DNA of 64,000 nucleotides from an uncultured Chitinophaga sp. Its GTDB lineage: Bacteria > Bacteroidota > Bacteroidia > Chitinophagales > Chitinophagaceae. How positions within the stretch are numbered: the stretch's first letter is position 1; the number at the start of each line of letters is the position of its first letter. This document shows positions 25,450-34,541 of this stretch, one piece after another. The notes under the pieces were generated by a model. The model did not search any database. It saw only the letters and a program-made list of their open reading frames with translations, and was not told where the DNA came from. The stretch spans positions 124,001-188,000 of the forward strand of contig NZ_CALEJS010000039.1 of assembly GCF_937898475.1 (NCBI RefSeq). The letters are read 5' to 3'. The position numbers and the translations under genes are program-made.

Positions 25450-26767
25450 ACGTACTTACCATAATGCCATAAGCATAATTTTATTGCAGTTAATAGTTTT
25501 CTTTTATATCTATTCAGTTCCTTTGAAAGGGTTGCCGGCAGGTATAGGTTCGAGGATACTGTTCACTTTGTTTGGTATGGTATTACTGTCTATACAGGTG
25601 TTAAAAGATCATGTTGCCGGCAACATACGCATACATCGTGAGATCATTTTGTTAAGCCTGTTGATTATATTGTTGGCATTGGTTTCGGGTTTTAGTATGT
25701 TTGTTAATGCTACAAATGATGCATCCTTTATCAAGTATGCAGGGTCATTTATATATATGCTGTTATCGGGCTACTTTGTTGTCTGGGCTTTTAAGAAAGT
25801 GTATAAAGAGCCGTCTTTTTATGTTGTAGGGAATTATGTTATTATTGCCGGCCTGATGCAGGTTTTGATTTCCCTTGGAATGTTTCTGTCTCCTGCATTG
25901 TACAATATTCTAATTGGCATACAGAATATTGATGAGTTAACCGATGAGCGTCTTGGCGGATTTACGAGCTTCAGGTTGGTAGGATTTGGGTCGAACTTTT
26001 TTGGATCAGGGATCGTGCATGGGTATATGTTGTTTCTATTGGCCACACTTCTCAGGGTCAGACGTCACAAACCTGCTATGATCTTTTTTTATGCAGTTGC
26101 TTTTATATTATTATTCGTGCTGGGCACGATGATGGCAAGAACTACCCTGATCGGAATGATCATGGCTTTAGCACTGTTATTTTGGCCTTCCTCCATTACC
26201 AGGATAACCATATCAAAAAGTGTTTTTAAATTCCTGGGCAGCCTTTTGGTGATTCTTATGCTAATGGGTTCCATGGTTTTTTTACTGTCAAAGGAATCAA
26301 GAGAGCTTTTATCAAATGCCACGGAATTTGGCTTTGAGCTGTTTATTAATTATGCCCAGGGAGAGGGTGTAAAGTCGGCATCTACAGATGAGTTAAAAGA
26401 TATGTTTATCTGGCCGGAGAACCTAAGCACCTATGTGATGGGTGACGGCTATTATATGAATCCGCTTGATCCTGCGCGATATTACATGGGCACTGATGTA
26501 GGCTACCTGCGGCTAATCTACTATTTTGGTATTCCCGGAACAATTGTTTACCTGCTTATTCAGTTTCTCCCTATAGCAGTATGCAGTTATATCAACAGGC
26601 ATAGCCATTTTCTGCTTAGGTTTTTTATATGCTCGTTTATTTTCTTACTCACATTGAATGTAAAGGGATTTACCGACACATTTTATCTAAGTATTTTATT
26701 TTACTATATTATCAGATATAAATGTGCAGATCAAAATATCAATCATCAATATGAAGCCGCTAGTTAG
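25439..26767 (+). CDS. O-antigen/exopolysaccharide polymerase-like membrane protein (Wzy type)
   Basis: A 442-residue membrane protein with about ten to twelve hydrophobic segments and a large loop between about residues 285 and 350. It has no strong sequence motif, as is usual for Wzy. Its place among Wzx, Wzz and the glycosyltransferases, and the absence of any other polymerase candidate, make it the likely Wzy that joins repeat units in the periplasm. WaaL-type ligases have the same topology, but a ligase is less expected in an exopolysaccharide locus with Wza. It overlaps both neighbours by a few bases. Confidence 0.75.
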   Translation: MKVKRTYHNAISIILLQLIVFFYIYSVPLKGLPAGIGSRILFTLFGMVLLSIQVLKDHVAGNIRIHREIILLSLLIILLALVSGFSMFVNATNDASFIKYAGSFIYMLLSGYFVVWAFKKVYKEPSFYVVGNYVIIAGLMQVLISLGMFLSPALYNILIGIQNIDELTDERLGGFTSFRLVGFGSNFFGSGIVHGYMLFLLATLLRVRRHKPAMIFFYAVAFILLFVLGTMMARTTLIGMIMALALLFWPSSITRITISKSVFKFLGSLLVILMLMGSMVFLLSKESRELLSNATEFGFELFINYAQGEGVKSASTDELKDMFIWPENLSTYVMGDGYYMNPLDPARYYMGTDVGYLRLIYYFGIPGTIVYLLIQFLPIAVCSYINRHSHFLLRFFICSFIFLLTLNVKGFTDTFYLSILFYYIIRYKCADQNINHQYEAAS

Positions 26768-27551
26768 TGTCATTATACCCTTATACAATGCCGCTGATAC
26801 CATCAGAGGGACAGTAGAGTCTGTACTACGCCAAACCGTCAAAGATTTTGAAATAATTATTGTCAATGATGGATCACGCGATGATTCTTTAGCTGTAGCT
26901 CAAAATCTTATTGAAGAGTTTAAAGATGAAAAAATCACACTAATCGATAAGCCTAATGGCGGGGCGTCCTCAGCCCGGAATGCCGGCATGCGGAAAGCCC
27001 AGGGAAGCCTCATAGCTTTATTGGACGCTGACGATGAATGGCTGCCTGATAAGCTGGCTACTCAGCTCGAGATCCTTAACAGGCATCCGGATATTGATTT
27101 TCTCGGCACAAACCGGAATGACGAACATTTCAAACGTTTCTTTTTTAAAAAGTTTGCAAACCTCACGCCTATATCGTCCAGGTTATTGCTGTATAAGAAT
27201 TTTTTTGTTACTCCTACGGTCATCTTCAAACGGTCGATTCTGGATAAAGTGGGTTATTTTGAAGAAAGTCAGCGTTATTCTGAAGAAGGCAATTTTTGGA
27301 TCAGGGTTTGCAAAGACCATCACTGTGTATTATTGAACCAAAGCCTGGTAATCACCGGGAGAAACAAGCCGCATTTTGGATTTTCCGGTTTATCCTCTAA
27401 CCTTCGGGAAATGGAAAGGGGCGAGCTTAAGAATATCCGGAAAGCACATGAGCTGGGGGTAATTGGAAGGCTGGAGTGTTATTTTGCGTTAACATATTCT
27501 TACTTTAAATACCTCCGCAGGATACTCATAGTTAAATTAAGACAAAAATAG
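26751..27551 (+). CDS. Glycosyltransferase family 2
   Basis: A GT2 of about 266 residues, with VSVIIPLYNAADTIRGTVES at the start, NDGSRDDS, GGASSARNAGM and the DxD region LLDADDEW. The start was set to ATG 26751, where the family N-terminus begins, rather than an upstream GTG; this gives a 17-bp overlap with the polymerase gene. It ends with an unusual basic C-terminal tail (ILIVKLRQK). Donor and linkage are unknown. A 161-bp gap follows before the DUF4838 gene, the first real gap in the operon. Confidence 0.88.
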   Translation: MKPLVSVIIPLYNAADTIRGTVESVLRQTVKDFEIIIVNDGSRDDSLAVAQNLIEEFKDEKITLIDKPNGGASSARNAGMRKAQGSLIALLDADDEWLPDKLATQLEILNRHPDIDFLGTNRNDEHFKRFFFKKFANLTPISSRLLLYKNFFVTPTVIFKRSILDKVGYFEESQRYSEEGNFWIRVCKDHHCVLLNQSLVITGRNKPHFGFSGLSSNLREMERGELKNIRKAHELGVIGRLECYFALTYSYFKYLRRILIVKLRQK

Positions 27552-27712
27552 TATTGACAATGAAATAGTTATGATGTATTCTGATGAGGGCGTACCTAAC
27601 CAATCCGCATTGTACACCATATAATATTGGCTCTTTTTTTGTGTCCATAGAAGCTTAACCATATTACATATTAGAAGGCATTTAATGTATTCCAGGATAA
27701 AGCATTAGAAAT

Positions 27713-29491
27713 ATGAGACATCTCTGCACTATGCTTAGCATCCTTTTAATGGGATGTAATAGTATCAACGGACAAAACCTAGCCCTTGTCCAGAGTAATA
27801 AAAGCGCCTATCAAATTGTTATCCCGGCGCAAGCATCCAAGGTTGAGCAAACAGCAGCCACTGAACTTCAGAAATATTTTTCAAAAGCCACCGGCGTTCA
27901 GCTGCCAATAAAGAATGAAGGGCAGAGTGCGTCCCGGAATGCGATCTATATAGGAGGAACCAAAGAGACCAAGCAGAAGAGGATTACAGCAGGTGTAACT
28001 AATGACGGTTTTGCTATCAGGGCCCGTAACGGATCATTATATATAGCAGGGGAGATGAAGAGGGGAACCTTATATGGCGTGTATAGCTTCCTTGAGAAAT
28101 TCCTTCATATCAATTATTATACCCCTGGTGCAATGAATATTCCCAAGACAGACAATGTGACCGTTCCGGGAAACACCGATATTGTTGAGAACCCTGTTTT
28201 CAAAATACGGGATAATTTCTCCAGTATAGCTTATGATGATCTGTATATGGACTGGCATAAGATCACCCATATAATGGAAAATAAAAATACGGATTGGGGA
28301 TTGTTTGGTCATTCATCCTTCTGGCTGGTGCCTCCCGCAACCTTCTATAAACAGCATCCCGAATATTACTCAGTAGTAAATGGCAAAAGGACTCCTTCGC
28401 AGCTATGCTTTAGCAACAAAGCGATCCGTCAGATAATTATAGATGGCCTGAGGAAGCGGATGCAGCAGAAGCCTAATGCAGAATACTGGATGGTTGGGCA
28501 GGAGGACGAGGGTATCTTTTGCCAGTGCGACCAATGTCAGGCGGCGTATAAGAAGTATGGCGCCAAGAGCGGCTTACTGTTGGAGGCTATAAATGACGTT
28601 GCGAAAGTGTTTCCTGATAAAACAATTGCAACTTTCGCCTTCCGGGAAACGATTCAACCTCCTTCCAATATTAAACCGGCAGCAAATGTGCTTATTGTCT
28701 ATGCTCCTTCCAAGACAACCCGGGAACTGAGCTTTGAGAAAAATCCACATAATAAAATCTATGCAGATTACATGCGGCAGTGGGGAAACCTTACAAACAG
28801 GAATCTTTTTGTTTGGGACTATTATGCCAATTACCAGGATGTGCTGGCACCGTATCCCAATCTTCAAACTTTTTCAGAGAACTTCCGGTTCTACGAGAAG
28901 AGTGGGGTTAAGTATGTATTGGCGCAAGGTATCAATCAGGCAGGGGGTGATATGAAAGAATTGAAGACATTTGTATTGTCAAAATTGCTCTGGAAGCCTA
29001 ACCTTAATCAGGATAGTTTGGTAAACGACTTTTGCAATGGGTTTTATGGCCCGGCTTCGGGTGCTATATTGAATTACATCAATACAATGAGAACCAATCT
29101 GTTTAAAGAGAAAGCGACGTTGAAATTAAGCGCAGATGCGCTTGCTTACAGCTCATCATTCCTACAGTCTTCATATCTTAGACAGTACGACGAAATATTG
29201 CAGAAGGCAGAGAATGCTGTTTCCAATAACCAGGTGTACCTGGACCGTGTCAGACTGGCCAGAATTCCGGTAGACTATATTATTCTTAAATCATTCAATG
29301 CGGGTTCATCTACTGCAGGACGTATGGCCCGCACACTGTTCAACAGCAATCAACCACGGGTTTCCGAAGCTGGTATTAATATAGATAAGGTACAGGAGAG
29401 GTTCAGCCAGCGCGTAAAAGGTGCGGGTATCCAATATCTGAAGGATAGTAAGCAGGAGCCTGTTACGGGTTTTTTACAAAAAATGAAATAA
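27713..29491 (+). CDS. DUF4838 domain lipoprotein, glycoside-hydrolase-like
   Basis: A 592-residue secreted protein. The N-terminus (ILLMGC) is a lipoprotein signal with Cys15 as the lipidated residue. Residues 35-130 resemble the small alpha/beta domain that precedes many GH20 and GH67 enzymes (TAATELQKYFSKATGVQLP, NAIYIGGTKETK). The central region matches DUF4838 (WMVGQEDEGIFCQCDQCQA, then FAFRETIQPP). These proteins are thought to be TIM-barrel glycosidases, but no activity is firmly established for the family. Its presence inside the biosynthetic operon suggests it trims or recycles the exported polymer. No catalytic pair could be assigned with confidence. Confidence 0.82.
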   Translation: MRHLCTMLSILLMGCNSINGQNLALVQSNKSAYQIVIPAQASKVEQTAATELQKYFSKATGVQLPIKNEGQSASRNAIYIGGTKETKQKRITAGVTNDGFAIRARNGSLYIAGEMKRGTLYGVYSFLEKFLHINYYTPGAMNIPKTDNVTVPGNTDIVENPVFKIRDNFSSIAYDDLYMDWHKITHIMENKNTDWGLFGHSSFWLVPPATFYKQHPEYYSVVNGKRTPSQLCFSNKAIRQIIIDGLRKRMQQKPNAEYWMVGQEDEGIFCQCDQCQAAYKKYGAKSGLLLEAINDVAKVFPDKTIATFAFRETIQPPSNIKPAANVLIVYAPSKTTRELSFEKNPHNKIYADYMRQWGNLTNRNLFVWDYYANYQDVLAPYPNLQTFSENFRFYEKSGVKYVLAQGINQAGGDMKELKTFVLSKLLWKPNLNQDSLVNDFCNGFYGPASGAILNYINTMRTNLFKEKATLKLSADALAYSSSFLQSSYLRQYDEILQKAENAVSNNQVYLDRVRLARIPVDYIILKSFNAGSSTAGRMARTLFNSNQPRVSEAGINIDKVQERFSQRVKGAGIQYLKDSKQEPVTGFLQKMK

Positions 29492-29539
29492 CTTGCGCCC
29501 GTTTAAGTAAACTATAGCAGCTGTATATATTCCCTGTTT

Positions 29540-30709
29540 ATGTCAAAAAGCCAACTAATCTTAAAAAGATTACAGCGTACAACTTCATCCGGCAAGTTTA
29601 TCCCAGAAATAGATGGTTTGCGATTCATAGCGATAGCGTCGGTAATTTTATACCATTTGCACCTTTTCCTTGGGGAAAAGAACCATCATGTATATAACGA
29701 TGGAAGTTATCCTTTCATTGGCAGGGCACTTGCTAACGGATATTATGGGGTTCCTCTTTTTTTTGCGATCAGTGGCTTTATCCTTGCCCTCCCGTTTGCC
29801 AGGCATTATATACAGGGAGCAACGCTCCCATCCCTGAAGCATTATTTTATACGGAGAATTACCCGTCTGGAGCCACCATATATCCTGGTAATGATCATGC
29901 TCTTCCTGGCAAATGTTTTTGTTGTTCATAAGTATACGCTGGAAGAATTGTTCCCGAGCCTTGCCGCCTCACTTACTTATACTCATAACCTCGTTTACGG
30001 AAAGGAAGTGCTACCGCTTATAAATGTAGTGGCCTGGAGCCTGGAAATAGAGGTTCAGTTCTATATTATTGCGCCATTGCTTGCGCTGTTGTTTAAGCTC
30101 AGGGTTCCATGGGCAAGACGGTGTTTGATAGTCGGCGCTATCTTGATTTTTGTGATGCTTCAGCATTTTTACCAGCCGGCATTCCGGTCCCTGTATAATG
30201 ACATCCAGTTTTTTCTTATTGGTTTTCTGTTAGTTGATTTTTACCTGGTTCCGCGGCAACAACATATACCCGGTCCTGTAGCTATAGGAGGAGGATGTGT
30301 GCTGTTGGCCAGTATATGGCTGGTACATATAGATGCCCAGGCTGACATGGTTTACCGCTGGCTTTGGGCCTTTATCCTGCCGTTCATTATTTTCCTGTTC
30401 TATTACCTTGTGTTCTTTACTTCGTTTTGGAAAGAGGTCTTTAGCAATCAATGGTTAACCACTATCGGAGGTATGTGTTACAGTATCTATTTATTGCACT
30501 ACGCGATAATATCGATGATCGGGAATTACACTGTCCGTTTTCAGTTTACACGGTGGTACTTTTTAGACAGCATCATTCACGGAGCAATCCTTTTGGTCTT
30601 CATCCTGATGTTCAGCAGTGTTTTTTTCGTTTTAATAGAACGGCCCTGCATGAAAAAGGACTGGTACAAGCAACTGTTTAAGAAGGCCGGGACAGCACTA
30701 TCTGCCTGA
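29540..30709 (+). CDS. Acyltransferase family 3 (OafA/YrhL-like)
   Basis: An integral membrane O-acyltransferase, 389 residues with about ten helices. The catalytic-type histidine is in YHLHLFLGE near residue 39, and the conserved RITRLEPPY block lies at about 112. It probably adds acetyl or another acyl group to a sugar of the repeat unit in the membrane. It has no C-terminal SGNH domain. It sits within the polysaccharide locus between the DUF4838 lipoprotein and a GT2. Confidence 0.88.
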   Translation: MSKSQLILKRLQRTTSSGKFIPEIDGLRFIAIASVILYHLHLFLGEKNHHVYNDGSYPFIGRALANGYYGVPLFFAISGFILALPFARHYIQGATLPSLKHYFIRRITRLEPPYILVMIMLFLANVFVVHKYTLEELFPSLAASLTYTHNLVYGKEVLPLINVVAWSLEIEVQFYIIAPLLALLFKLRVPWARRCLIVGAILIFVMLQHFYQPAFRSLYNDIQFFLIGFLLVDFYLVPRQQHIPGPVAIGGGCVLLASIWLVHIDAQADMVYRWLWAFILPFIIFLFYYLVFFTSFWKEVFSNQWLTTIGGMCYSIYLLHYAIISMIGNYTVRFQFTRWYFLDSIIHGAILLVFILMFSSVFFVLIERPCMKKDWYKQLFKKAGTALSA

Positions 30710-30824
30710 CCTTTTCATGTATTGTCGACTTTAATAAATCCTTACCTATTGATTTTCAGTCAAATAATTTCGGATTATATTTCCTAATTTTACCCTTTTT
30801 TGGGGTAATAATGTAAAAGGATAT

Positions 30825-31655
30825 ATGGAATACGATGTTACTGCATCTATAGTTCTTTATAAAAATAATGAGGTTGTAAAGGCTGCCATCAGCAGTTTTT
30901 TGAAAACCAGGAAAAGGATTAAATTATATCTACTCGACAATTCTCCGGACAGGATTCTTGAAACGGACCTGGCAGACTTTATTGCGGATCCGAGAATAGA
31001 ATATATATACAATGGTGCAAACCTCGGTTTTGGAAAAGCCCATAACATTGCCTTGAGAACCGTGGTAGACGAAGCGCCCTATCATATAGTGCTCAATCCA
31101 GACGTTTATTTTAACGAGGGGCAGGTGGAGATCTTGTATGATTTTATGGAGAAAACGCCCGATGTAGGACAGCTATTACCCAAAGTGTTATATCCTGACG
31201 GCTCCGTACAACATCTTTGTAAGCTGGATCCCACACCACTGGACCTTTTTTTGAGAAGGTTCGTGCCTTCATTTCTATTAGGACCTTTTAGAAAAAGACT
31301 GGATGCATTTGAATATAAGGACAGGGATTACAACCAAATCATGGAATCAACTTTTTTATCCGGATGTTTCATGTTTATACGAACAGCTGCGCTTAAAAAA
31401 GCAGGATATTTTGACGACCGGATCTTTATGTATTTTGAAGATGCGGACCTTACCAGGAGAATTGCAAAATATTATAAAACCTTATATTTCCCGCATGCAG
31501 TTATCTATCATCACTATGCCAGAGGAGCACATAAAAGCTTTAAGCTGATGATCATTTTTATGAAAAGTGCTTTTGTCTACTTTAGTAAATGGGGATGGTA
31601 TAGGAACGGTAATAAAAGATCTGATCGTATGCTCACAGCTAAGATGGGCCGCTGA
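30825..31655 (+). CDS. Glycosyltransferase family 2 (rhamnosyltransferase-like)
   Basis: A 276-residue GT2 of the type often annotated as rhamnosyltransferase. It has DNSPDR, GANLGFGKAHNIAL, HIVLNPDVYF with the metal-binding NPD, and FLSGCFMFIRTAAL followed by DERIFMYFEDAD-like DDRIFMYFEDADLTRRI. The 115-bp gap upstream contains a weak -7-like box (TAATTTTA) only. The sugar donor cannot be fixed from the sequence. Confidence 0.88.
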   Translation: MEYDVTASIVLYKNNEVVKAAISSFLKTRKRIKLYLLDNSPDRILETDLADFIADPRIEYIYNGANLGFGKAHNIALRTVVDEAPYHIVLNPDVYFNEGQVEILYDFMEKTPDVGQLLPKVLYPDGSVQHLCKLDPTPLDLFLRRFVPSFLLGPFRKRLDAFEYKDRDYNQIMESTFLSGCFMFIRTAALKKAGYFDDRIFMYFEDADLTRRIAKYYKTLYFPHAVIYHHYARGAHKSFKLMIIFMKSAFVYFSKWGWYRNGNKRSDRMLTAKMGR

Positions 31656-31685
31656 AAAACGATCATTAAAACCTGGTTACACCAT

Positions 31686-32576
31686 ATGAAGAAAGAGTAT
31701 GTAATCATTATTACGGGAGCGGGTGGGTTTGTCGGTAGCAGATTTGTAGAATATAACAAGACGCGCTATAAAATAATTCCACTGTCCCTTCGGGAACCCA
31801 GGTTCGATCAGGTCAGCTGGAACGGGGTTGACGTTGTTGTTCACCTGGCTGGAAAGGCCCATGAAATGACTCCTATACCGGATAAGATTTATTATGATGT
31901 AAATTATGACCTTACCCGGCTGCTTGCTGTTCACGCAATAGAGCAGGGTGTACGGCACTTTATATACATTAGTTCAACCAAGGTATACGGGGATGAAGTT
32001 AACCAGGTATTTGATGAAAAATCAGCATGTCATCCTACCGATCCTTACGGGAAAAGCAAACTCATGGCAGAGCAATGGCTGCAAAGCCAGTCATCAGTGG
32101 CATTTAAGGTGGCGATTGTCAGGCCTCCCCTGGTATACGGACCGCATGTTAAGGGTAACATGCTGAAGCTGCTGCATTTGTCTGACTCAGGTATGCCGCT
32201 TCCGTTCGGCAGTTCAGACAATCAGCGGAGTGTTGTGTTTGTGGATAATCTGATAGCGTTGATCAATACTATTATTGAACGTCAGGCAGAGGGTATATTT
32301 GTTGCAGGTGACGCTAAACCAGTATCTACAGGTTTGCTGGTGAAGGCAATGCGAAACAGCATGCAAAGAAGAGCCAATACAGTAGCCATGCCGGGGCTTT
32401 TTAAAATGTTGCTCAGGAAAATGAAACCTGCTTTGTACGCGAGACTATACGGGTCATTTGTTGTACAAAACGAAAATACCAACCGGACGCTTGATTTTAC
32501 TCCGCCCGTCGCTACTGAAGACGGCATTCATGAAATGGTTCAATGGTTTAAAGCCTCAGTTCAATCCAAAGTTTAA
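31686..32576 (+). CDS. NAD-dependent epimerase/dehydratase (SDR), 4-ketoreductase candidate
   Basis: An extended SDR, 296 residues. The N-terminal nucleotide-binding motif is TGAGGFVGS, SSTKVYGD carries the active-site serine, and the Y-x3-K pair is Y121/K125 (YGKSK). The overall pattern (LAGKAHEM, DPYGKSKLMAEQWL, RPPLVYGP) is that of the WbpV/WreQ group that reduces UDP-4-keto-6-deoxy-GlcNAc to UDP-QuiNAc or its epimer. The next gene is a 4,6-dehydratase-type enzyme and the one after that an initiating sugar transferase, which supports this. A 4-epimerase remains possible. Confidence 0.85.
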   Translation: MKKEYVIIITGAGGFVGSRFVEYNKTRYKIIPLSLREPRFDQVSWNGVDVVVHLAGKAHEMTPIPDKIYYDVNYDLTRLLAVHAIEQGVRHFIYISSTKVYGDEVNQVFDEKSACHPTDPYGKSKLMAEQWLQSQSSVAFKVAIVRPPLVYGPHVKGNMLKLLHLSDSGMPLPFGSSDNQRSVVFVDNLIALINTIIERQAEGIFVAGDAKPVSTGLLVKAMRNSMQRRANTVAMPGLFKMLLRKMKPALYARLYGSFVVQNENTNRTLDFTPPVATEDGIHEMVQWFKASVQSKV

Positions 32577-32595
32577 ATTCTAAATACACGTAAAT

Positions 32596-33813
32596 ATGAA
32601 AGCTTTGCTAGATTTGGAGCAGTTCATTGCGGCCAAGGTAACAGGTAGAAAAGAAAGTCTGTTGGCTGCTGATCTCGAGAATTACAAAGACGAGCTGTTT
32701 GAAAGAATAGCTGGCAAATCTGTGCTGGTTGTAGGTGGCGCCGGTACCATCGGTTCCTCCTATATTAAGGCGTTGCTTCGCTATAAACCTGGCAAATTAG
32801 TGGTGGCTGATATTAATGAAAACGGTTTAACAGAACTGGTACGTGATTGCAGAAGCCGGAACGACGTAAGTTTGCCGAAAAATTTTATTTCTTACCCTAT
32901 TAATTTTGGCGATAAGGTCTTTGAAAAGGTCTTCATGAATGAGGGCCCGTTTGATATAGTAGCAAACTTCGCTGCACACAAACATGTACGCAGTGAAAAG
33001 GACATCTTTTCCATCGAAGCGATGATCGACAATAATGTGCTGAAGGCAAAGAGGTTCCTTGATATGTTGCTGAAAACCCCACCGCAACATTTCTTTTGCG
33101 TATCTACAGACAAAGCTGCTAATCCCGTAAATATTATGGGGGCCTCCAAGAAATTGATGGAGGAAGTAATCCTCGCATATTCTAACCAGATCAAGATATC
33201 AACCGCACGATTTGCAAATGTTGCGTTTTCTAATGGAAGTCTTCCGGCGGGCTTCATTGAAAGAATAATGAAAAAACAGCCGTTATCCTCTCCCTCTGAT
33301 GTGAGGAGATATTTTGTTTCTCCGGCCGAATCGGGAGAAATTTGCCTGATTGCCTGTATGCTGGGTAATTCAGGAGAAATTCTTTTTCCAAAGCTTGATC
33401 CCGAAAAGGACCTGGTGAACTTTGCAGATATTGCCAAAGCATTCCTTCAACATTTGGGCTTTCAGGCTGATGTGTGCAAAACCGAAGAAGAAGCGAGAGC
33501 CAAAGCGGCAGCACTTGGTAACAATTCCAATACTTATCCGCTATATCTTTTTGAAAGCGAGACATCAGGAGAAAAGCTTTTTGAAGAATTTTACACTGCA
33601 GAAGAAGAGCTGGATATGGATAGGTTCAGCGCATTGGGAGTAATCAAAAATGCATTCTGCAGAGACCAAAAAGAACTGGATAGTATTATATCAGACTTGC
33701 AAAGTACCTTCAGCGCACAAGCAACCAAGGAAGATCTTGTTCACCTGCTGAACAGGTTACTGCCCACGTTCCAGCATATTGAAAAGAACAAAAACCTGGA
33801 TCAACACATGTAA
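32596..33813 (+). CDS. UDP-N-acetylglucosamine 4,6-dehydratase-like (CapD/WbpM family, soluble)
   Basis: An SDR with GGAGTIGSSYIKALL for NAD binding at about residue 44, ANFAAHKHVRSEKD, and VSTDKAANPVNIMGASK. In the last, the usual tyrosine of Y-x3-K is methionine, as in the WbpM/CapD dehydratases. Unlike WbpM it has no N-terminal membrane domain. It should convert UDP-GlcNAc to the 4-keto-6-deoxy sugar, feeding the ketoreductase just upstream (20 bp gap). The C-terminal 100 residues (EEARAKAAAL, then EELDMDRFSALGVI) are specific to this subgroup. Confidence 0.87.
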   Translation: MKALLDLEQFIAAKVTGRKESLLAADLENYKDELFERIAGKSVLVVGGAGTIGSSYIKALLRYKPGKLVVADINENGLTELVRDCRSRNDVSLPKNFISYPINFGDKVFEKVFMNEGPFDIVANFAAHKHVRSEKDIFSIEAMIDNNVLKAKRFLDMLLKTPPQHFFCVSTDKAANPVNIMGASKKLMEEVILAYSNQIKISTARFANVAFSNGSLPAGFIERIMKKQPLSSPSDVRRYFVSPAESGEICLIACMLGNSGEILFPKLDPEKDLVNFADIAKAFLQHLGFQADVCKTEEEARAKAAALGNNSNTYPLYLFESETSGEKLFEEFYTAEEELDMDRFSALGVIKNAFCRDQKELDSIISDLQSTFSAQATKEDLVHLLNRLLPTFQHIEKNKNLDQHM

Positions 33814-33817
33814 GAAT

Positions 33818-34480
33818 ATGTACAAAGTAATTAAAAGACTGATTGACCTGACGGGATCTACAATATTACTAATATTGCTGCTCCCTATTTTGTTACCCAT
33901 TTGTATTATTTTAAAGTTTACGGGTGAAGGGTATATATTTTATTTACAGAGACGTATAGGCTATAAGAATAAATATTTCGACATATTTAAGTTCGCCACC
34001 ATGTTAAAAAACAGCCCTAACATTGGTACAGGCACAATTACAACCCGTAATGATCCGAGAGTATTTCCATTTGGAAAGTGGCTTCGTATGACCAAGATCA
34101 ATGAGCTTCCTCAGATAATAAACGTTGTAAAGGGAGATATGAGTTTTGTGGGGCCCAGACCACTTGTACAGAAAACATTCGATTTTTATCCGGAAGATGT
34201 CAAAAGCAGAATTTATAATTCGAAGCCTGGTATTACAGGAATAGGTTCTATTATTTTCAGGGATGAGGAAAAACTCATATCTGAGGCTAAAGAGCCTCCC
34301 TTTGAGTTTTATGGCCGGGTGATTGCACCTTACAAAGGTGCGCTTGAAATGTGGTACCAGGATCACCAGTCGCTTAAAACAGATGTATTGATCGTTTTCC
34401 TGACTGTATGGGCAATCATTGCGCCCCAGAGTGAACTGGTGTATAAAGTGTTTAAAGACCTGCCGGAACGGCGGTTCTAG
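33818..34480 (+). CDS. Initiating sugar transferase (bacterial sugar transferase family, PglC/WbaP C-terminal type)
   Basis: Transfers sugar-1-phosphate to undecaprenyl phosphate and so starts the repeat unit. It has one N-terminal membrane helix (STILLILLLPILLPICIIL), then YLQRRIGYKNKYFDIFKF, RMTKINELPQIINVVKGDMS and FVGPRPLV, the core of the PF02397 family. At about 221 residues it is the short monotopic type without the WbaP N-terminal membrane bundle. The start was placed at ATG 33818, 4 bp after the dehydratase stop. Given its neighbours, QuiNAc-1-phosphate or a related 6-deoxy sugar is the likely donor, by analogy with WreU of Rhizobium; this is inference. Confidence 0.9.
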   Translation: MYKVIKRLIDLTGSTILLILLLPILLPICIILKFTGEGYIFYLQRRIGYKNKYFDIFKFATMLKNSPNIGTGTITTRNDPRVFPFGKWLRMTKINELPQIINVVKGDMSFVGPRPLVQKTFDFYPEDVKSRIYNSKPGITGIGSIIFRDEEKLISEAKEPPFEFYGRVIAPYKGALEMWYQDHQSLKTDVLIVFLTVWAIIAPQSELVYKVFKDLPERRF

Positions 34481-34482
34481 CA

Positions 34483-34516
34483 TTTGAGTGTAAGTTTTAT
34501 TTAATGCATATCTTTG
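34483..34516 (+). promoter_or_regulatory. Internal Bacteroidota promoter before the Wzi-like gene
   Basis: TTTG at 34483-34486, a 22-nt spacer and TATCTTTG at 34509-34516, the same -7 box as the short-ORF promoters. It lies 26 bp before the ATG of the gene at 34542 and would let the last three genes be expressed apart from the rest. Confidence 0.55.
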
Positions 34517-34541
34517 CTCATTCGCTTACAAACATTTATTT

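Noticed and set aside
26724..26750. GTG start for the second GT2 gene
   Set aside because: It would add nine residues in front of the normal family N-terminus and deepen the overlap with the polymerase gene; ATG 26751 fits better.
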